Positions 1 through 12,354 of a stretch of DNA of 64,000 bases are shown piece by piece. The translations under genes were made by a program, and so were the position numbers. This stretch comes from Paragonimus westermani (Eukaryota; Platyhelminthes; Trematoda; Plagiorchiida; Troglotrematidae). Every line of letters starts with the position of its first letter. Position 1 is the stretch's first letter. The stretch spans positions 202,063-266,062 of the forward strand of contig QNGE01000142.1 of NCBI GenBank assembly GCA_008508345.1, read 5' to 3'. The notes below the pieces were generated by a model that searched no databases, was not told the origin of the DNA, and was given only the letters and a program-made list of their open reading frames with translations.

Positions 1-97
1 TTGCCAGAATCATGGACTTCGGCTGGATTTGAACAAGCGACAGAAACAGCATGCCCATACCCGACAAGTGCTCTACCAGCTTGGCTACGAGGCCATG
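1..97 (-). repeat. tRNA-derived SINE head (partial)
   Basis: Read on the minus strand, this stretch has the layout of a tRNA-type RNA polymerase III promoter. An A-box-like segment (TAGCCAAGCTGG) lies at 87-76 and a B-box-like segment (TGTTCAAATCC) at 35-25, about 40 bases further on. The flanking bases do not fold into a clean tRNA cloverleaf, because the D and T stems are poorly paired. A tRNA-derived SINE head is therefore more likely than a functional tRNA gene. The element runs off the window edge, so its tail is not visible. It is not obviously the same family as the hammerhead elements near 12 kb. Confidence 0.45.
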
Positions 98-1516
98 GCG
101 GGTGTTCAGAAATCTCAAATTTGAACCCAGTTACCCAACCAATCCACTGAATCCCGCTTGGAAATCTAATCTCCTGTGAAAGGCGTGGTTCACATTTGTT
201 GACTGTGATATCTGATCACATGCAACGTTACATATACATGGGTGTGACAGTTTCAACCGCCATGCCATCGCATTTTGTCCATCACATATAGTTTAATTGT
301 TTTGCGACGACACTCTATCTCCGATAGCATGCATAGTCAATGAACTTAAAAAGACTAGCAAAAAGCTCTTCAACGTTTGAGGTTATTGCTTACACACAGC
401 ACAACGCTGTTAAACTCGGGTTTTACATTTAGCATGCTATTCACCGGATACACTGACTATCTAAGGGTTTATCGCACAAATTTTCGGAAGCATTTTTGCA
501 GCCGTCGCTGGCTAGACAATATTTGTGCTTGTGGAGGACGTCTACATACGTATCATCCGATGTTGTTACTCCCATCGACAGTCTGGAAACATAAATCCGG
601 ATAGAAACGTTCATGGAAGTGTCGACCAACCTCGCGAATCGTTTGTACAGAATGAAGTTGGATGTCTGCATTTCTGTTGCAAAGGAAATGATTGTTTTTA
701 TTGAAATGCCAGAATGACAAACCACTCCTCCGTCCTGTTGCCGGTAATATCTGAGGTGTTATCTGTAAACTTTTACGGGGTTTGTATAGAAACGAACACT
801 ACGCGTGTTCGAACAGCCTTTAGGTTTTTGAGCTCCCAAGGGATCTGTACGAAGTGAAATTCGTGAGGGAATCTAAGTTTGATTTTTTTGTAGTTGAAGC
901 ACTTCATCGATTGTAATGACAGCTTATTAGATTCTCAAGTTACTTGGAATTGTTCTGTAGACGAACCTTAAGGAATTCACCAGTTCGTTGCTTTCCTCTT
1001 ACGACAAGCACACCGCTGTTTGCAGCGCCTGGACAAACGTCTCGTTTGTTCATCACCTGTACTGGTGTTCTGATCTCCCTCACTCTGTTAATTATCCCCG
1101 TGGGTGATTTTATAGTATCCTGTGGAATCGAATTGACTTGGTGTTTTATTTCCTGCTATCGCGAAGGTCATTCGACCTGAAACATGTGGATAATACTACT
1201 TTTCTTTGTCAAACCCCTCTATCGAAAGTATGCGGACCATGCTTAACAAGGTGAATAACCTGGCGGGTTTATGTTAAACTCGTTTTGCATCTTCGGAGTA
1301 CTGTGCTGCCTTACTCTCACTTGCAGCTCGGTTGTTTGTTTGCAAGGTGTAGGCACCTTGTTGCCGTATGCTTGAATATGGACGTATTCATTTTCAGTAG
1401 TTAGGTCCCTTCCCGTCTCCTTCTCTTTCGTTCTCTCTTTCTATATAGGGTTTGCTGTTTCTTCATGGTTGTGTGGCAGTTAAGCATTAGTGTGAACCAC
1501 TGATGTATTGCTTTCT

Positions 1517-1548
<32 letters not shown>

Positions 1549-2768
1549 GATGTGCTACCTTAAGACTGGGACATTCACAATTCTAAACTTGGGACTTAGA
1601 GTAGTTTCACACATTTGGATAGCACTACCTCATCAGCCCGTAATATTGCTTGTAATGTGTTACAAAACTTAAGGAAGACACGTGTTACTTTTACCAAACT
1701 GCGTCATCTGTGGCATCGAAAGGACGTCCGGTTGTCGTTGAAAGGGAAGGTACATAATGCTTGCAGGAGTTCTGTTTTCCCCTGCGGCTCAGAAACCTCT
1801 TCAAGAGACTAGCAGTATTTCACAATTGTTGTCTTTGCCAAGTAGCGCATTTCAAGCGGGCTGATCTCATAAACAACCCCGTTATTCGGCAGCGCATATT
1901 TCAGACCGCTCGGACTACTCCATCGGTTAGTCAACTACTCAGGTTGGATCAAATACTCCGCATGCTATCTGTGCAACCCCTGAACTGTGAGCAATAGTAC
2001 TGAGATCATCGCGTGATGGCCAGGAAACGACGGGATGACGAAATACGAATGCCCGGACTGTTGCATTACGTAAAGTGGGTAGGTGTGGTCTGCCCGGTTA
2101 GAGTCTTCATGATCGTCCAAACTGATGGCTATAGACTTTATCCGGAATGGCGCCGCAGTCAGTTGTGTACCTATAGTCATACCATTTCCAGTTCCTCCGC
2201 TTAACTTCCTTTCGATCAACTTTATCCTGTTTTAATAATCTTTTCTTCCTGGCGTGCGGCGGCTCGAAACAGTACTTTCTGGACAGGATCGTGACCATTA
2301 TGAATGAATAGATGAATGATTGTAAAAGTGAGAGGAAACACTGTTCTGAACTGTTTACGACCCTTGTGCTTGCGACTTTTAATTCACTCGAGTTTGTTTA
2401 TTCCCACCTCCAGTTTCGCTGTTGTTCAGTGCACAACGTTAACGTCGTAACGAGTCGGTTTTGCACATTGTGCAACGCAAAACAGGTTTGCGACCTACTG
2501 TCTGTGCACGTTTTATATATAAGTGGTATTCAAGCCACAGCAGGACTTAGTGAACAGTCGCGTGTTCCTGCTCCTTTATTTGTGTTTACAACTTTGTATG
2601 GAACGAATGCAGCAAATTGATCTCATCGACCACAGTCAACCTCCACTGTGCATGTGTTGTTGTACTCGATTATTTTTGTCTGTCTTTTTTGTTTAAAGTC
2701 GCTCGTTTTCATCACCGTTGCTCCTACCTACTATTCATGGGTGCCCTCCTCATTTCTGTCTTTTTCAG
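98..2768. other. Probable intron upstream of first visible rhomboid exon
   Basis: No coding exon was recognised here. The exon that should precede position 2769 would encode rhomboid helices TM2-TM3 with the conserved H-x-x-x-N region; I searched both the open frames and hydrophobic stretches and did not find it. A hydrophobic open frame at 944-1180 lacks that signature. A (ATG)n microsatellite is at 1517-1552. Confidence 0.4.
1517..1552. repeat. (ATG)n microsatellite
   Basis: About twelve ATG/GTG trinucleotides in a row with one internal A-to-G interruption, in presumed intronic sequence. Confidence 0.9.
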
Positions 2769-2869
2769 GCTCGTTGGCACATTCTGTTAGTGATCCGTTC
2801 GTTCTACTCGCCGGCGCGAGCGGAGGCTGTTACGCGCTGATAGGCGCGCACTTGGCCAGTATTATCATG
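2769..2869 (+). CDS. Rhomboid exon with catalytic serine (TM4)
   Basis: The acceptor is a strong pyrimidine tract ending TTTTTCAG at 2768, and the donor is GTACGT at 2870. The first two bases (GC) complete a codon, probably Gly, split with the missing upstream exon. Thirty-three full codons follow, starting SLAHSVSDP and containing the GASGGCYAL block around the nucleophilic Ser (2819-2821), then GAHLA. The exon ends in phase 0 after an ATG (Met) codon. Confidence 0.92.
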
Positions 2870-5800
2870 GTACGTGTATGATGAGGGCAGTGATGTGTTA
2901 ATGACCACTCAGCTGTTTAGTTCCCCAGCTGTTTGAAGTCGGTGGTGTATAAGTGATTCGTGTACAGCATTAAACATTTCCATTTTTAATAGCTAAAATA
3001 GCCGATGCATTTCTGATGTGATCTGAACAAAGATGGCGACCGATCGGTTTTTCAGTTTATGCATTGTATGTTTGAAGCTGAAAAGTAAAGGTACACTGTA
3101 AAAGGGTGTTCGAAAAACAATTTAAGGATGGTCCATGTTTTGTAGAGGGGCTTGCTCTATTCTGGTTACTAAAAGGACATTCAATAGGTCACTGTTACCA
3201 TCGAAAAGCTTATTTAGCAGCACCCCGATCAATATTTACCCATTATGACATAGCATTTAAGGATCCAGTTTGTTTTATGTTTGTGAAGAAGCGTCATATG
3301 TCCAGTCTGTCCTTTCTATGTATACAAATTTTAACTTATCTATATGTGAATAATCGGTTATTTCTCTAATTATACTGTAAATGATGAATTTAACATTCCC
3401 GTCATAACGTGCTACTGAATACCATCTCTGCCGTTGAAGTCATAGTAACTGCAACTCGAAACGGGAAGAATGGGCTCTTGTCTTAAAACTGTGCTTACAC
3501 ACTTATGTGTGTAGGCGCACTACAGAATTGTTCGTCTGACCGTTCTTATAAGCTCTTTGTGTATGGGTTTGTGTGTCTGTGGTTTGCTTTACAATTAAAG
3601 GAAAATCGAACCAACCGTACTTATATAACGTAGAGTTGGATGTAAGACAATTATAAACAGCATTTTGCCTCATAACTCCGATTGGTTACCTAAACATATT
3701 TCTCACTTCTTGTGAACAGTGTGATAGATCCATTGTGCATGTTGTTCACTTGGGAATTCAATACTTCACTATCACTATTCCACCATTCTTGTGAAGAGCC
3801 ACTTTTGGGATGGAAATGCACATTCTGATGTAATTTTCGTACAACGATTCCCCGTGTACTCTATATGTTCGGACTTTATGATATCTACTTCAAACCTTTG
3901 ACTACTCTCCATAAACTCCGCCATCCAGAGAGCTGAAATTTGTGTCGAGACCCTTTCTTGTTTAAAAGCAAAGTTCTCATAGTGCGTCTCAACTAGAAAA
4001 AGGAAAATGTGTGCCTCCGGTGTGTGAATGTAAGAAACGTATACCTGCATTCCATCCACTGTTGTCATCTCTGTGGTTCCTTCAGAGGACAATCCACAAA
4101 CCGTAGGCGACTCGCCGTCACATATCAGGGAAGTGGGATATTTCTATCCTTTTTGTAAGTGACGTCGGTAAACTGCTGAGTCATCAGGACCTTTTGAATT
4201 GGGAGCAAACCTGTGTCAATATTTACTTCAAGTAATGTTGTGTTCTGTTTACTTTAGTCAATGTAGCTTCGGGATTTAGTGGTTAAGGGTTTACACACCC
4301 TCTGCGGTAAGTTAGGCACGTCACATTATTGACCAACTGTGCACGCTTGATTTCTCATTGCCTCTTTTTGTGGAAAGCCGCCTAATAATGTTGCTGAAGC
4401 AGGACGAACAAGTCATGTTCAACCCTGTTTAAATAAAGCATCATGCCTTTTTGATCGTTCGATTGTGTACTGTGAAATGAGATTCACCAAGCATGTTTTA
4501 GCAAACCTTTAACATCAGTTCAAACGCCCGACTATTTTACCAGCACCCACTTTTATATCGTTACAAACCAATCTTCCTTTTCCATCGTTGCAGCGACTAC
4601 ATTCCACATGTCAGTTGAACTCACGAGTCTGTCTCCTGTAATTTATCTTAGACGTAGACCGGTTATCATGTCCTGTCCATCCCAGTTCAGAGTTTATAAA
4701 CTGAATTCAAGATAAACCGCCGTCGCAAGATAAAAAAACAGCCGAACGTTTTACTGAACAGGTTGCACGCCGGCAGCGCCAAGTGACTCCACGGTCACTT
4801 CTCAACGGTTTGTACTTTCTTTTATGACACTTCATTTCCTCTTGCCTCATTTATAAGAGTGCGTACATCAAACGTTTCTTGCTTCTGCATATTTACGCAA
4901 AAATAAGGTTCGTAAGTTGAGAATTCCTTAAACTAACTGATGGCCGTGTAATTGTTTCGTGCACTATATGTCTGTGCCTTGTGGTACTCGATTAAGGTGT
5001 GCAACAGTTATTGTTTACGGATTCCGTGTAGTCTTCAGTTTTTCTTCTGGCACGTGCTGGAAACTGATGTTTTCGATTAGTCACTGCATGATAAGCTCGA
5101 AAAAAATGTGTGACTGTGAGCCAAATTCGCCATAGACATCAACGTGGGACCTGTGTGTTGTAACAGCTTGTGCTTGTATAACTGCTAGTACATCGCAACT
5201 ATCACTTTCGCGTGTCAGCTACTTTGTCCATACCATCACTTCTTCCCATCCACTGTTCCCACTGTATCAATTGATAGAATTGGAAAGCCATGCAGGACAA
5301 GTGGTTGGACAATCCGGTCAACTTTCTGTCCAGTGGTGTCGTGCGACTCATACTGATCATTCTCTTGGGTACGTGATTGCTGCTTTTTCTCGGTCACTTT
5401 GTGCTCGTTCCGTACAGTTGTGACATTTCGAAATCCGACGTCCGTTTCAGTTAACGTGAATGAGTTTCGTATCATTACATATATGTGGAAGTAAAACATG
5501 TATTATGATACTGTTGTCTGCCTCACATCGAGTAGGTCAGCTGTGCGGCATTCTTAATTGTACTGTTTTGGATGTTTGTGTTCCCTGTCTAATCGATCTG
5601 TTTTGTGGGTAGTACTCTCGTGCGTTCATCCGTAAGTCACTCTTTGGTCTTTGTACAATTGATTGTTGTGTCAGAGTTTTAAACTGAAGATTTCTAAACT
5701 CTCCTGTTTTCTACCCAAAGTCGTATACACAACCTCCTTCTCTGATAACACAAATGTTTGCGAACGCAAACAACTGGACCAAAGTGAAAGTTGGCTAAGC

Positions 5801-8800
5801 GACGTTTTTAGCTTAATTGACATTCCGGGTGGATCTTTGGTACCTCGAAGAGGTGACAGATGGTAAACTTTTGTATTGCGATGTCACAGTACACAGAGAC
5901 CGCCAGTTACATGGCTATCCATTTAGCTAATGCAGTACTTCTGAGCAGCGTTTTCGGTTATCTTCAAGTTCATTTTCTTGCTTCTAGGCAATTTGTTTTT
6001 TGCGAACCTGGGTCACCTGTTTTCTCATATTGGCAACACTTTCGCAGTTCTGTTATCCGCTAAGTAGACATCGAGTCACATGTTACATATATATATATAT
6101 ACACATATATATATACATATATGTTGGTTTTTTGTATTACTGTTGTGAACTGGTTATACCAAAACTACTTAATACTTCCAATCTCCTCGAGCTCGGTTTG
6201 TTTCCACGAATCGGTTCGTTTGTCGACAAATTCCTTCACTCACTCTGGATAAGCAGCTTTTCAACCAGAGGATAGAGCATTTTTACGTGCGGTTCCTACA
6301 GTGTTCATTATCGACCTCTGTTCTCTCACCCAACATGGTAGATCGATCATATCTACACTTGTTTGAGTATCTTTCACACAACGCGGTCACCGGTAGTCGG
6401 TTTCACCGGATGGTATGTTTTGTCAGAACTTGACGAACAGTTGTTGTTTTTGTGTAGTCTATGAGTGCTGTGTTATGATAGGCGCTATTATTGCCGTTGA
6501 TTTTAGTCCAATTGGTAATTATACCACACGCTCGATCCGTTCGTATGCACACTAAGTAACTCTCTCAGACGCCTGTTATATGCTACGTATCGATTTACCA
6601 GTTTTGTTGAGCTGACCGTTTGTTTGCTCGTCACATTTCTTGCGCTGGACATTTCTGCGCCAACCTCCACCATCTCTTTATTGTCTACTCGGAGTTCCGT
6701 TAGCAAATAGGTTTAATTGTTTCATGTCTTACCCCATTACTCCGAGAATCATTTAATTAACTTCCGTACAGACTAGATTGTACACCCACACCCACACCCT
6801 GTTTGTCATGTTTTAATTCTCGGCGACAAGATGGAGTTCATCAGCTTGGGACTGCCGTGTGAGTGTATTCTTCAAATCTTGCTCGTTCATTCACACTGTG
6901 CAAACGTATACAGTTGTCAACAACATTTCCCATGCTTCCGATACTTATCCTGAAAATTGGTGTCAGTGTTTCATCCTGGTCAAGAGAGTCTCACATTTTG
7001 AGATTTTTATGTGGACGAATTCTCCACACCGCCAGAATAAACAGAATGGAATTAAAGTGTTGTGGCGAATGTTCTCCTGCTACCATTACTTACCTACGCA
7101 CGGTTTTGCTGGACCAAGAAGGCAAATTACAGAGCTTTCGGGTTTGACGAGGCCTAAACAATTTGTTGTCCCATGTTCCCTTGTGGTATGACTAATGCCG
7201 AAAAATTAGGCACGAACTGTTTTCGTATTGGTTCCACTTGTCTGAGTTCATATGTTTCTGACTGTTTTCGTTCGAAACTGATCGTTTTTTGCGGTCAAAC
7301 TTGACCATGGAAAATATGCGTACTGACACATTTTTACTGACTCTATTCCATCCACTCTATCGTTTGCTCTGCAGGTGGTGGTGATACCGGTTTAGCCATC
7401 TACGCGCGTTTCAAAAACCCTCATGCAAGCCGTGTAGGTTTCTCTGCGCATCTTGGTGGATTTGTCGCAGGTTCGTTCGCCTGTGTGCACACACACACAC
7501 ACACAGTGTACCATAAACGCTAACTATGTTTTACTCATCTTCCGTCGTCATTTGCATTCCATGTTCTTACACTGTACGGCCGTATTGGAGTATCTCTGCA
7601 AGCACCGATTGTGTTGTAGCAACGCTTATTGTGTGGGGGCACCTATAGGCTCATATGAGCAGAATGTTCGCTTTCGTTTTATAATACATGCTACACAGTG
7701 AGCTTACAAATTTTTTCTGGCTGAGTGATATGTTTTTTGTCAGCCTTTTGTTGCAAAAGTGAACTGTCGCATGCTTGCCCGATTCGATCTTGGTATCTTC
7801 TATTGTTAACTGGTTTCCTACAGACATAAATCCCTTTTATATCATTGTTTTTCACGTTACACTATTCATGTGTGTCGCCTGTTTTCGACATGCATATTAC
7901 AAGCCTGCAGCTTGCGTCGTTTCTCCCAAATTATTTTCATCTGCTTGAAAGCGTGGTGGCATCCTCTGCCTGCGGTCGTTCATTGTTTGCACTCGAACCT
8001 CACATAACGCAGTGTCACTGATCTCCAGGCGTTGTCTAATCTAACTCCTTAGTACTGGTTGGTACATCACCAATAGCGTAACATAACCAGAAACTCTGCT
8101 GGATCTTCCTAAAACCCGTGTTCATTTTCATTCAACAAGTGGCTGTTCTGAGGTGACTCAGCTCATGCATACTAGCATGAATTCTGAATCTGGCGGATGG
8201 ATGTCAAAACAGATTCGATTGGGACATCAAATGCTGTACGCTTACGTTCTCTTTACCTGAGTGAACCCAGCGTCATTCTTACGCCACAGTTTTATCATCA
8301 GGAGTGGATGCATCACATTATATTTATTGGTGCGTACGCAGATGTTTGTTTTCGCAAAAACTACGCAGACGACTTTCACCAAAGTGGCCAGTTATGTCTA
8401 GCGTTAATTCTGCAAAACAGATTGGCCAGATTCCATGTTTTGAGCCCTCGTGAACCTCAGTTTTCCAGATATCTCTGAATGAGTTAAGAGCGTTGATTGA
8501 CAACCGTGTTCGCCTCCTATTCAGTCACCCTTGCGTGGGATGGTCGGTTTTACAGTTGACTTTATTTTGGTCACTGGCACTTAACTGCAGGTGTCAACAG
8601 GCTTGTCAAAGCATGTACTTGTTGCTTCGACGCAGAGTCAGATCAACAAACTTACAGTGTTGCAATCTTTAATCTTTCAAGGCTTTTTTGCTGACATTTT
8701 TATGTCGCTGATCGAAAAGAGAGAAAAGGACACGATAAACTCAGGTACACCCTATTAGAGCTATTCAAATGATATTTTTTATATCATGGGTCCATTACTA

Positions 8801-10437
8801 ACTATGACCAGCGTCGCGACTATTCGTAATTTGGTTAATCATGAAACTTCACTTTTGATATAGTTTAGTAGAGCAGTTATTATTGATCCCGACCGTCCAC
8901 CCGTTTGTGCACAGGTCAGTTGTTGTAGTTACTCTGGCACAGACTACGTAAACACGTGACCAATGACGCTTTAACCTCAACCTGGCCAATTTACATGGTT
9001 CGTGATTGATGAGACTGATCAAAATGGCTGAGCCACTTCGCAGTAACTCACGTCTTCCAACTTTGATGTTTTTATGTACTTAAGGGGCTAAATTTTTTAA
9101 ACCTCAACTTCATTCCTCAGAGTTACACAATCTCTTTTCGTAGAAATTATCTCGGTCTTGTCATAATAACAGAAAACCCATATGTTACATCTAGTTTTAC
9201 CACTTACGCTGCTTTATGGTACGTCGCTCTGGCCTGCAGAACGATGGTGTCGGTTGAGTGCTGTTGTGGTTTTCATTATGTTCTTACGTTTTGGTCACAC
9301 AGTGGCGTGTTGATGAATCATTCTTTTTGCTTTATCAAATTTCAGCTCCTACTGTTTACACGCTGGTCGAATTTAACCTAGTATCAGTGCACTTTGTTGT
9401 ATTCTTGTTTGGCATTACTTCGTGCTCCTTTGCACGCTCACTAACACCACACTGCGACTACACATTATTTTCATACATCAGGTAGGGATTGTCAGAACTG
9501 GTTCAGCTTCAAATTACCTGACGTTACCGAGTTAGGTTCCATTAGTATCAATTGTTCTAGCACCAGCGATGTTCATGGGACCAGTAGTCCAAATTACCAT
9601 TTACTTGCATAGACTAATCAACCATTTCGCCTTTCGCCACCTGATAGTGGGCTATCTGGTCGTCACCCATCCTCTCCATTTGACCGGCAAAATGGTTGAC
9701 CGATACTCATAAGGGGAGCAGGCTGATCTGATTACAAAGCCAAATAAGAACTGTGAGCAGCCATGGCGGGAAAAGTATATTGGATGAGAGCCTCGATGCG
9801 AAATTTTCGGTTCAGATCTTGTTTTGACTGTACTCTATCTGACAAGTTCATTCAGGATCAAAACCGGTCACAGTGGAATATCGGTTTGTGAGCGATCATA
9901 ATGGGACGTTGTGTAGGTGCCGTTCCTTGCACTTCTGGCCGCACTCAGTACAAACGCACAATCCGTGTTGAAGGACATCTCTGCCTACTGGCAGGATATT
10001 GAGAACTCACATACTAATTATTATTGTTATTGCTCAGGATTCCAACTAAATACATCTGAATCCACTGAAATGTACATAATTTATGCATGACCGTCGTTAC
10101 TCGTTGTCCCTAGTCTCCCACCATGTGCTTCATTGGTGTGCGTACTCATGGGCTTAGTTAGTAGTATCAATTACCGTCACAATTTTCACTCTCATCCAGT
10201 CACAATTCGACTTTGGTTACGTTGCGCCACTGATTTTTGACTGTTTTCCAACCTGTATGCACATCCTTTCTAGGTGTACTACTGGGCATTCCTATATTAC
10301 GAAATCTGGAAGTTGAAAAGTGGGAGAAAGTGTGCTTCTGGGTGTGCATCGTATTGTACACGTGTTTTGTCGCAGCTGCAATTCTATTCAATGGATTCTG
10401 CGTTCAGATCAATCGTTGCCCGGCCTCTATCTACTAA
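2769..10437 (+). CDS. Rhomboid intramembrane serine protease, 3' part (four exons)
   Basis: Rhomboids cut transmembrane substrates inside the membrane with a Ser-His dyad. The coding parts are 2769-2869, 5278-5368, 7375-7470 and 10274-10437, joined by three GT-AG introns of 2408, 2006 and 2803 bp. Junction phases are compatible (0, 1, 1), giving 149 complete residues before TAA at 10435-10437. The joined protein shows the GASGG motif with the catalytic Ser codon at 2819-2821. Next come the short NWKAM loop region, a hydrophobic TM5, and the TM6 motif AHLGG with the catalytic His codon at 7449-7451. A final hydrophobic TM7 (residues about 121-138) and a short tail follow. Both catalytic residues are present, so activity is plausible. 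The pattern is closest to the metazoan RHBDL/Drosophila rhomboid type (family knowledge). The exon at 2769 begins mid-codon, so at least one upstream exon encoding TM1-TM3 is missing from view. Confidence 0.9.
5278..5368 (+). CDS. Rhomboid exon, loop and TM5
   Basis: Found by searching the intron for the NW-x-x-M motif that follows TM4 in animal rhomboids. The acceptor is GATAG at 5277 behind a pyrimidine-rich stretch, and the donor is GTACGT at 5369. The frame starts NWKAMQDKW and ends with a hydrophobic run, VVRLILIILL. It begins in phase 0 and ends in phase 1 with a G that joins GT of the next exon to make Gly. The matching phases on both sides are strong support. Confidence 0.85.
6087..6122. 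repeat. AT/ACAT microsatellite
   Basis: Alternating AT with two interspersed AC steps, inside the rhomboid intron 5369-7374. Confidence 0.9.
6783..6799. repeat. Short (CCCACA)n repeat
   Basis: About three units of CCCACA in the same intron. Confidence 0.7.
7375..7470 (+). CDS. Rhomboid exon with catalytic histidine (TM6)
   Basis: The acceptor is TTTGCTCTGCAG at 7374 and the donor GTTCGT at 7471. The peptide contains GGDTGLAIYARF, then VGFSAHLGGFVAG, the TM6 motif with the general-base His (7449-7451) followed by GG. It ends in phase 1. A (CA)n microsatellite sits 17 bases after the donor. Confidence 0.92.
7488..7505. repeat. (CA)n microsatellite
   Basis: Nine CA dinucleotides just inside the third rhomboid intron. 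Confidence 0.9.
10274..10437 (+). CDS. Rhomboid terminal exon (TM7 and tail)
   Basis: The acceptor is CCTTTCTAG at 10273. The first GT completes Gly with the previous exon, then VLLGIPILRNLEVEKWEK, a hydrophobic helix of about 18 residues and a short tail ending in ...PASIY. The stop is TAA at 10435-10437. The LGIPILRN and EKWEK pattern before the last helix is typical of animal rhomboids. No canonical AATAAA was noticed up to about 11.9 kb, so the end of the 3' UTR is not defined. Confidence 0.9.
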
Positions 10438-11932
10438 CCACTACTGAGTATGCCAGTGATCTCCGTGTATCTCTAACAGCGTTATCTATCGCCTTGCTCG
10501 TATATCTAGTCAATCGTTGACTTCCTGTATTCCATGATGTAGTTCAATTGATTCCGTGTGTGACCGGTTGTCTTCAATATCGGATTGATCGATTTCCTCA
10601 CTTTTATTTCTTGAAAACTAATATTACCGGGGCAAGCAAAATTCCGCTCGATTTGTGCTTTTCTATGTGCGTTTCACACTCTGTACGTGACTTCCGTCTA
10701 CGTGCCCTAATGGAAACTTATCGTGCACGTGATTTGTTAGCTTGATTGTATTTTTTCAGCGACCTTCAGTTCTCTACAGAATTGATGAGTTTTTCTCGTA
10801 TGGTACATTTTTCGCTATTCTGTTTGTCACTCGCCGACCTCTGATCTATTCTGTTGTTGTTTCGTGCGTGAGTGTTTCACCCGTACACAGTTCTTGGCTG
10901 TTTATTTTTTCAACTTGCTATTTTCATGCTAAATTCTTTTTTTTAATACGACTAAATAGTAATCTTGAATTTTAAAGCAAAGTGTTTAGAACTAATTTCA
11001 TAGACTTTTTATCTTCATGTCAATGTAGTGCCGCGTCCGCGCAGGTTGAAGGTAAGGTTCTCGCATGAATTCTGTTTTTTTTAATGTTCAGTTTCTAACC
11101 ATCTCTTGATCCCGGTTCGACCTTTGAGACCAACTAGTCGTGGGAACAGTACCTCACACAATTATCTGCAAAGAAATCACATATCATTGGACAACATATC
11201 CATGCCATTATCCAACTGAGGTTGACGACGATTGTGAAAACTCGATTAGTTTTAATTTATGTTGGGATAACATTTGTTTATTATCGAGAATAATCAATCA
11301 AGTGTACGAAGACACCACATTGATTGCCAGTATTTGTTAACCTAGACGGGTTATCGCAACTTTCCATTTTCAGTCTTGAGGAGCTAGTTTATTCTGTTGA
11401 TCGGTCCATGAAGAACGCTTTTCATCTGAATTTTGTCCTCCAGATCTAAGCGATAATCAACACTCGTGTCTCTGTTTATGATTCGTGCCCACTGCTTACT
11501 AGCCCTACAGAGCAATGTATAGTAGTATTAGCCGCCATGCACCTGGCGTTGTGTCTATGTAAACTGGGTTAGGTTGCTAATTAGGTTCTTCCATTGCCGG
11601 CGACACGTTTGAGTGGACTCTTTTCGAATGGGTTCTTTTTTGGCGCGCACCTACACTTCTAGAGCAGCCGGATAGGGCAAGGTTTGCGTGAAAATCAAAG
11701 CGCTCAATCGTCCAGTCGTCTTTTTGTTAGAAAATTAGTGCTGAACGCGGACGCGGTAATCGATTCCCACTCATGAAAGGCGCACTTTGTAGCACACGTG
11801 AAATTGATGTAGCAATTCACCACCATGTCATACAACCTTTTTTCCACTTGTACCAATACTAGTCTTCAAAAGTTCTTTTTGTGAGGATAATCAAATGGAG
11901 AATTACTGATGAATAGTCAGGGATTTGGTTTA
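10438..11932. other. 3' flank of rhomboid gene
   Basis: Presumably begins with the rhomboid 3' UTR. No open frame, RNA gene or clear polyadenylation signal was recognised. It ends at the first hammerhead element. Confidence 0.4.
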
Positions 11933-12205
11933 TTTTCAAGTTGACCATCACTCACATTTGATCACAGCGTTCGCATTTAGATAGACTTGCCAGCCAGCCT
12001 CTTTCGAAAAGAAGCACTAGACTCGAGTTTCGCTCTTATTAGAGCTCATCAGTAGTGCATATCCTTGCTACGGCCGGCATGTGAACTCCGGCCATTCCAA
12101 TCATGAGGCAACCGTGTTGACCACTGCGTCATTGACCTCACATTAGGCACGACCGAATTATCAACTCTGAATGCCCAACCACTCTCGCTTGTGAGCACTG
12201 ATCAG
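11933..12205 (-). mobile_element. SM-alpha-like SINE with hammerhead ribozyme, copy 1
   Basis: Sense strand is minus. It begins at 12205 with a tRNA-like segment (A-box-like near 12126, B-box-like near 12080), carries the ribozyme at 12058-12014 and ends near 11933. Trematode SM-alpha elements are known to combine a pol III tRNA-like promoter with a hammerhead and to move using LINE machinery; assignment to that class rests on this shared architecture. Confidence 0.75.
12014..12058 (-). ncRNA. Type I hammerhead ribozyme, copy 1
   Basis: On the minus strand the parts occur in order. Stem I strand GCACTA is followed by core CTGATGA, stem II GCTCT/AGAGC closed by loop AATA, core GAAA, a very short palindromic stem III (ACTCGAGT) and cleavage triplet GTC. 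TAGTGC then pairs perfectly with the first stem I strand. All invariant core bases of the hammerhead are present. Predicted cleavage is after the C of GTC (complement of position 12020). Short self-complementary stem III is typical of hammerheads that work best as dimers. Confidence 0.88.
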
Positions 12206-12354
12206 GTAGCGCGATCGTCCCAGACTACTCATCAGTAATCCAAAATATCGCCTTGCAGGTTTAATGACATCGGAGATCTCGACCTGTCTTGGAAGTCCTA
12301 ATCGCGGGGTTATCGATTGGAGTTAACAGGTAGTAACTGTGTCTTTTCTCGAGA
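12206..12354. other. Spacer between inverted SINE copies
   Basis: 149 bp unrelated to the flanking elements. No gene or motif recognised. Confidence 0.6.

Noticed and set aside
944..1180. Hydrophobic + frame considered as the upstream rhomboid exon
   Set aside because: It lacks the conserved His/Asn-containing TM2 signature and the G before its possible donor is the only supporting point.
1600..1636. Minus-strand CTGATGAGGTAG...CAAA, hammerhead-like
   Set aside because: Stem II would be 4 bp with a wobble and the GAAA core reads CAAA; no stem I or cleavage triplet fits.
3775..4092. 105-codon minus open frame
   Set aside because: Lies inside a rhomboid intron, on the opposite strand, with no recognisable family.
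4270..4320. TAGTGGTTAAGGGTTT as a tRNA or SINE promoter
   Set aside because: A-box-like only; no B-box at the right spacing and no cloverleaf.
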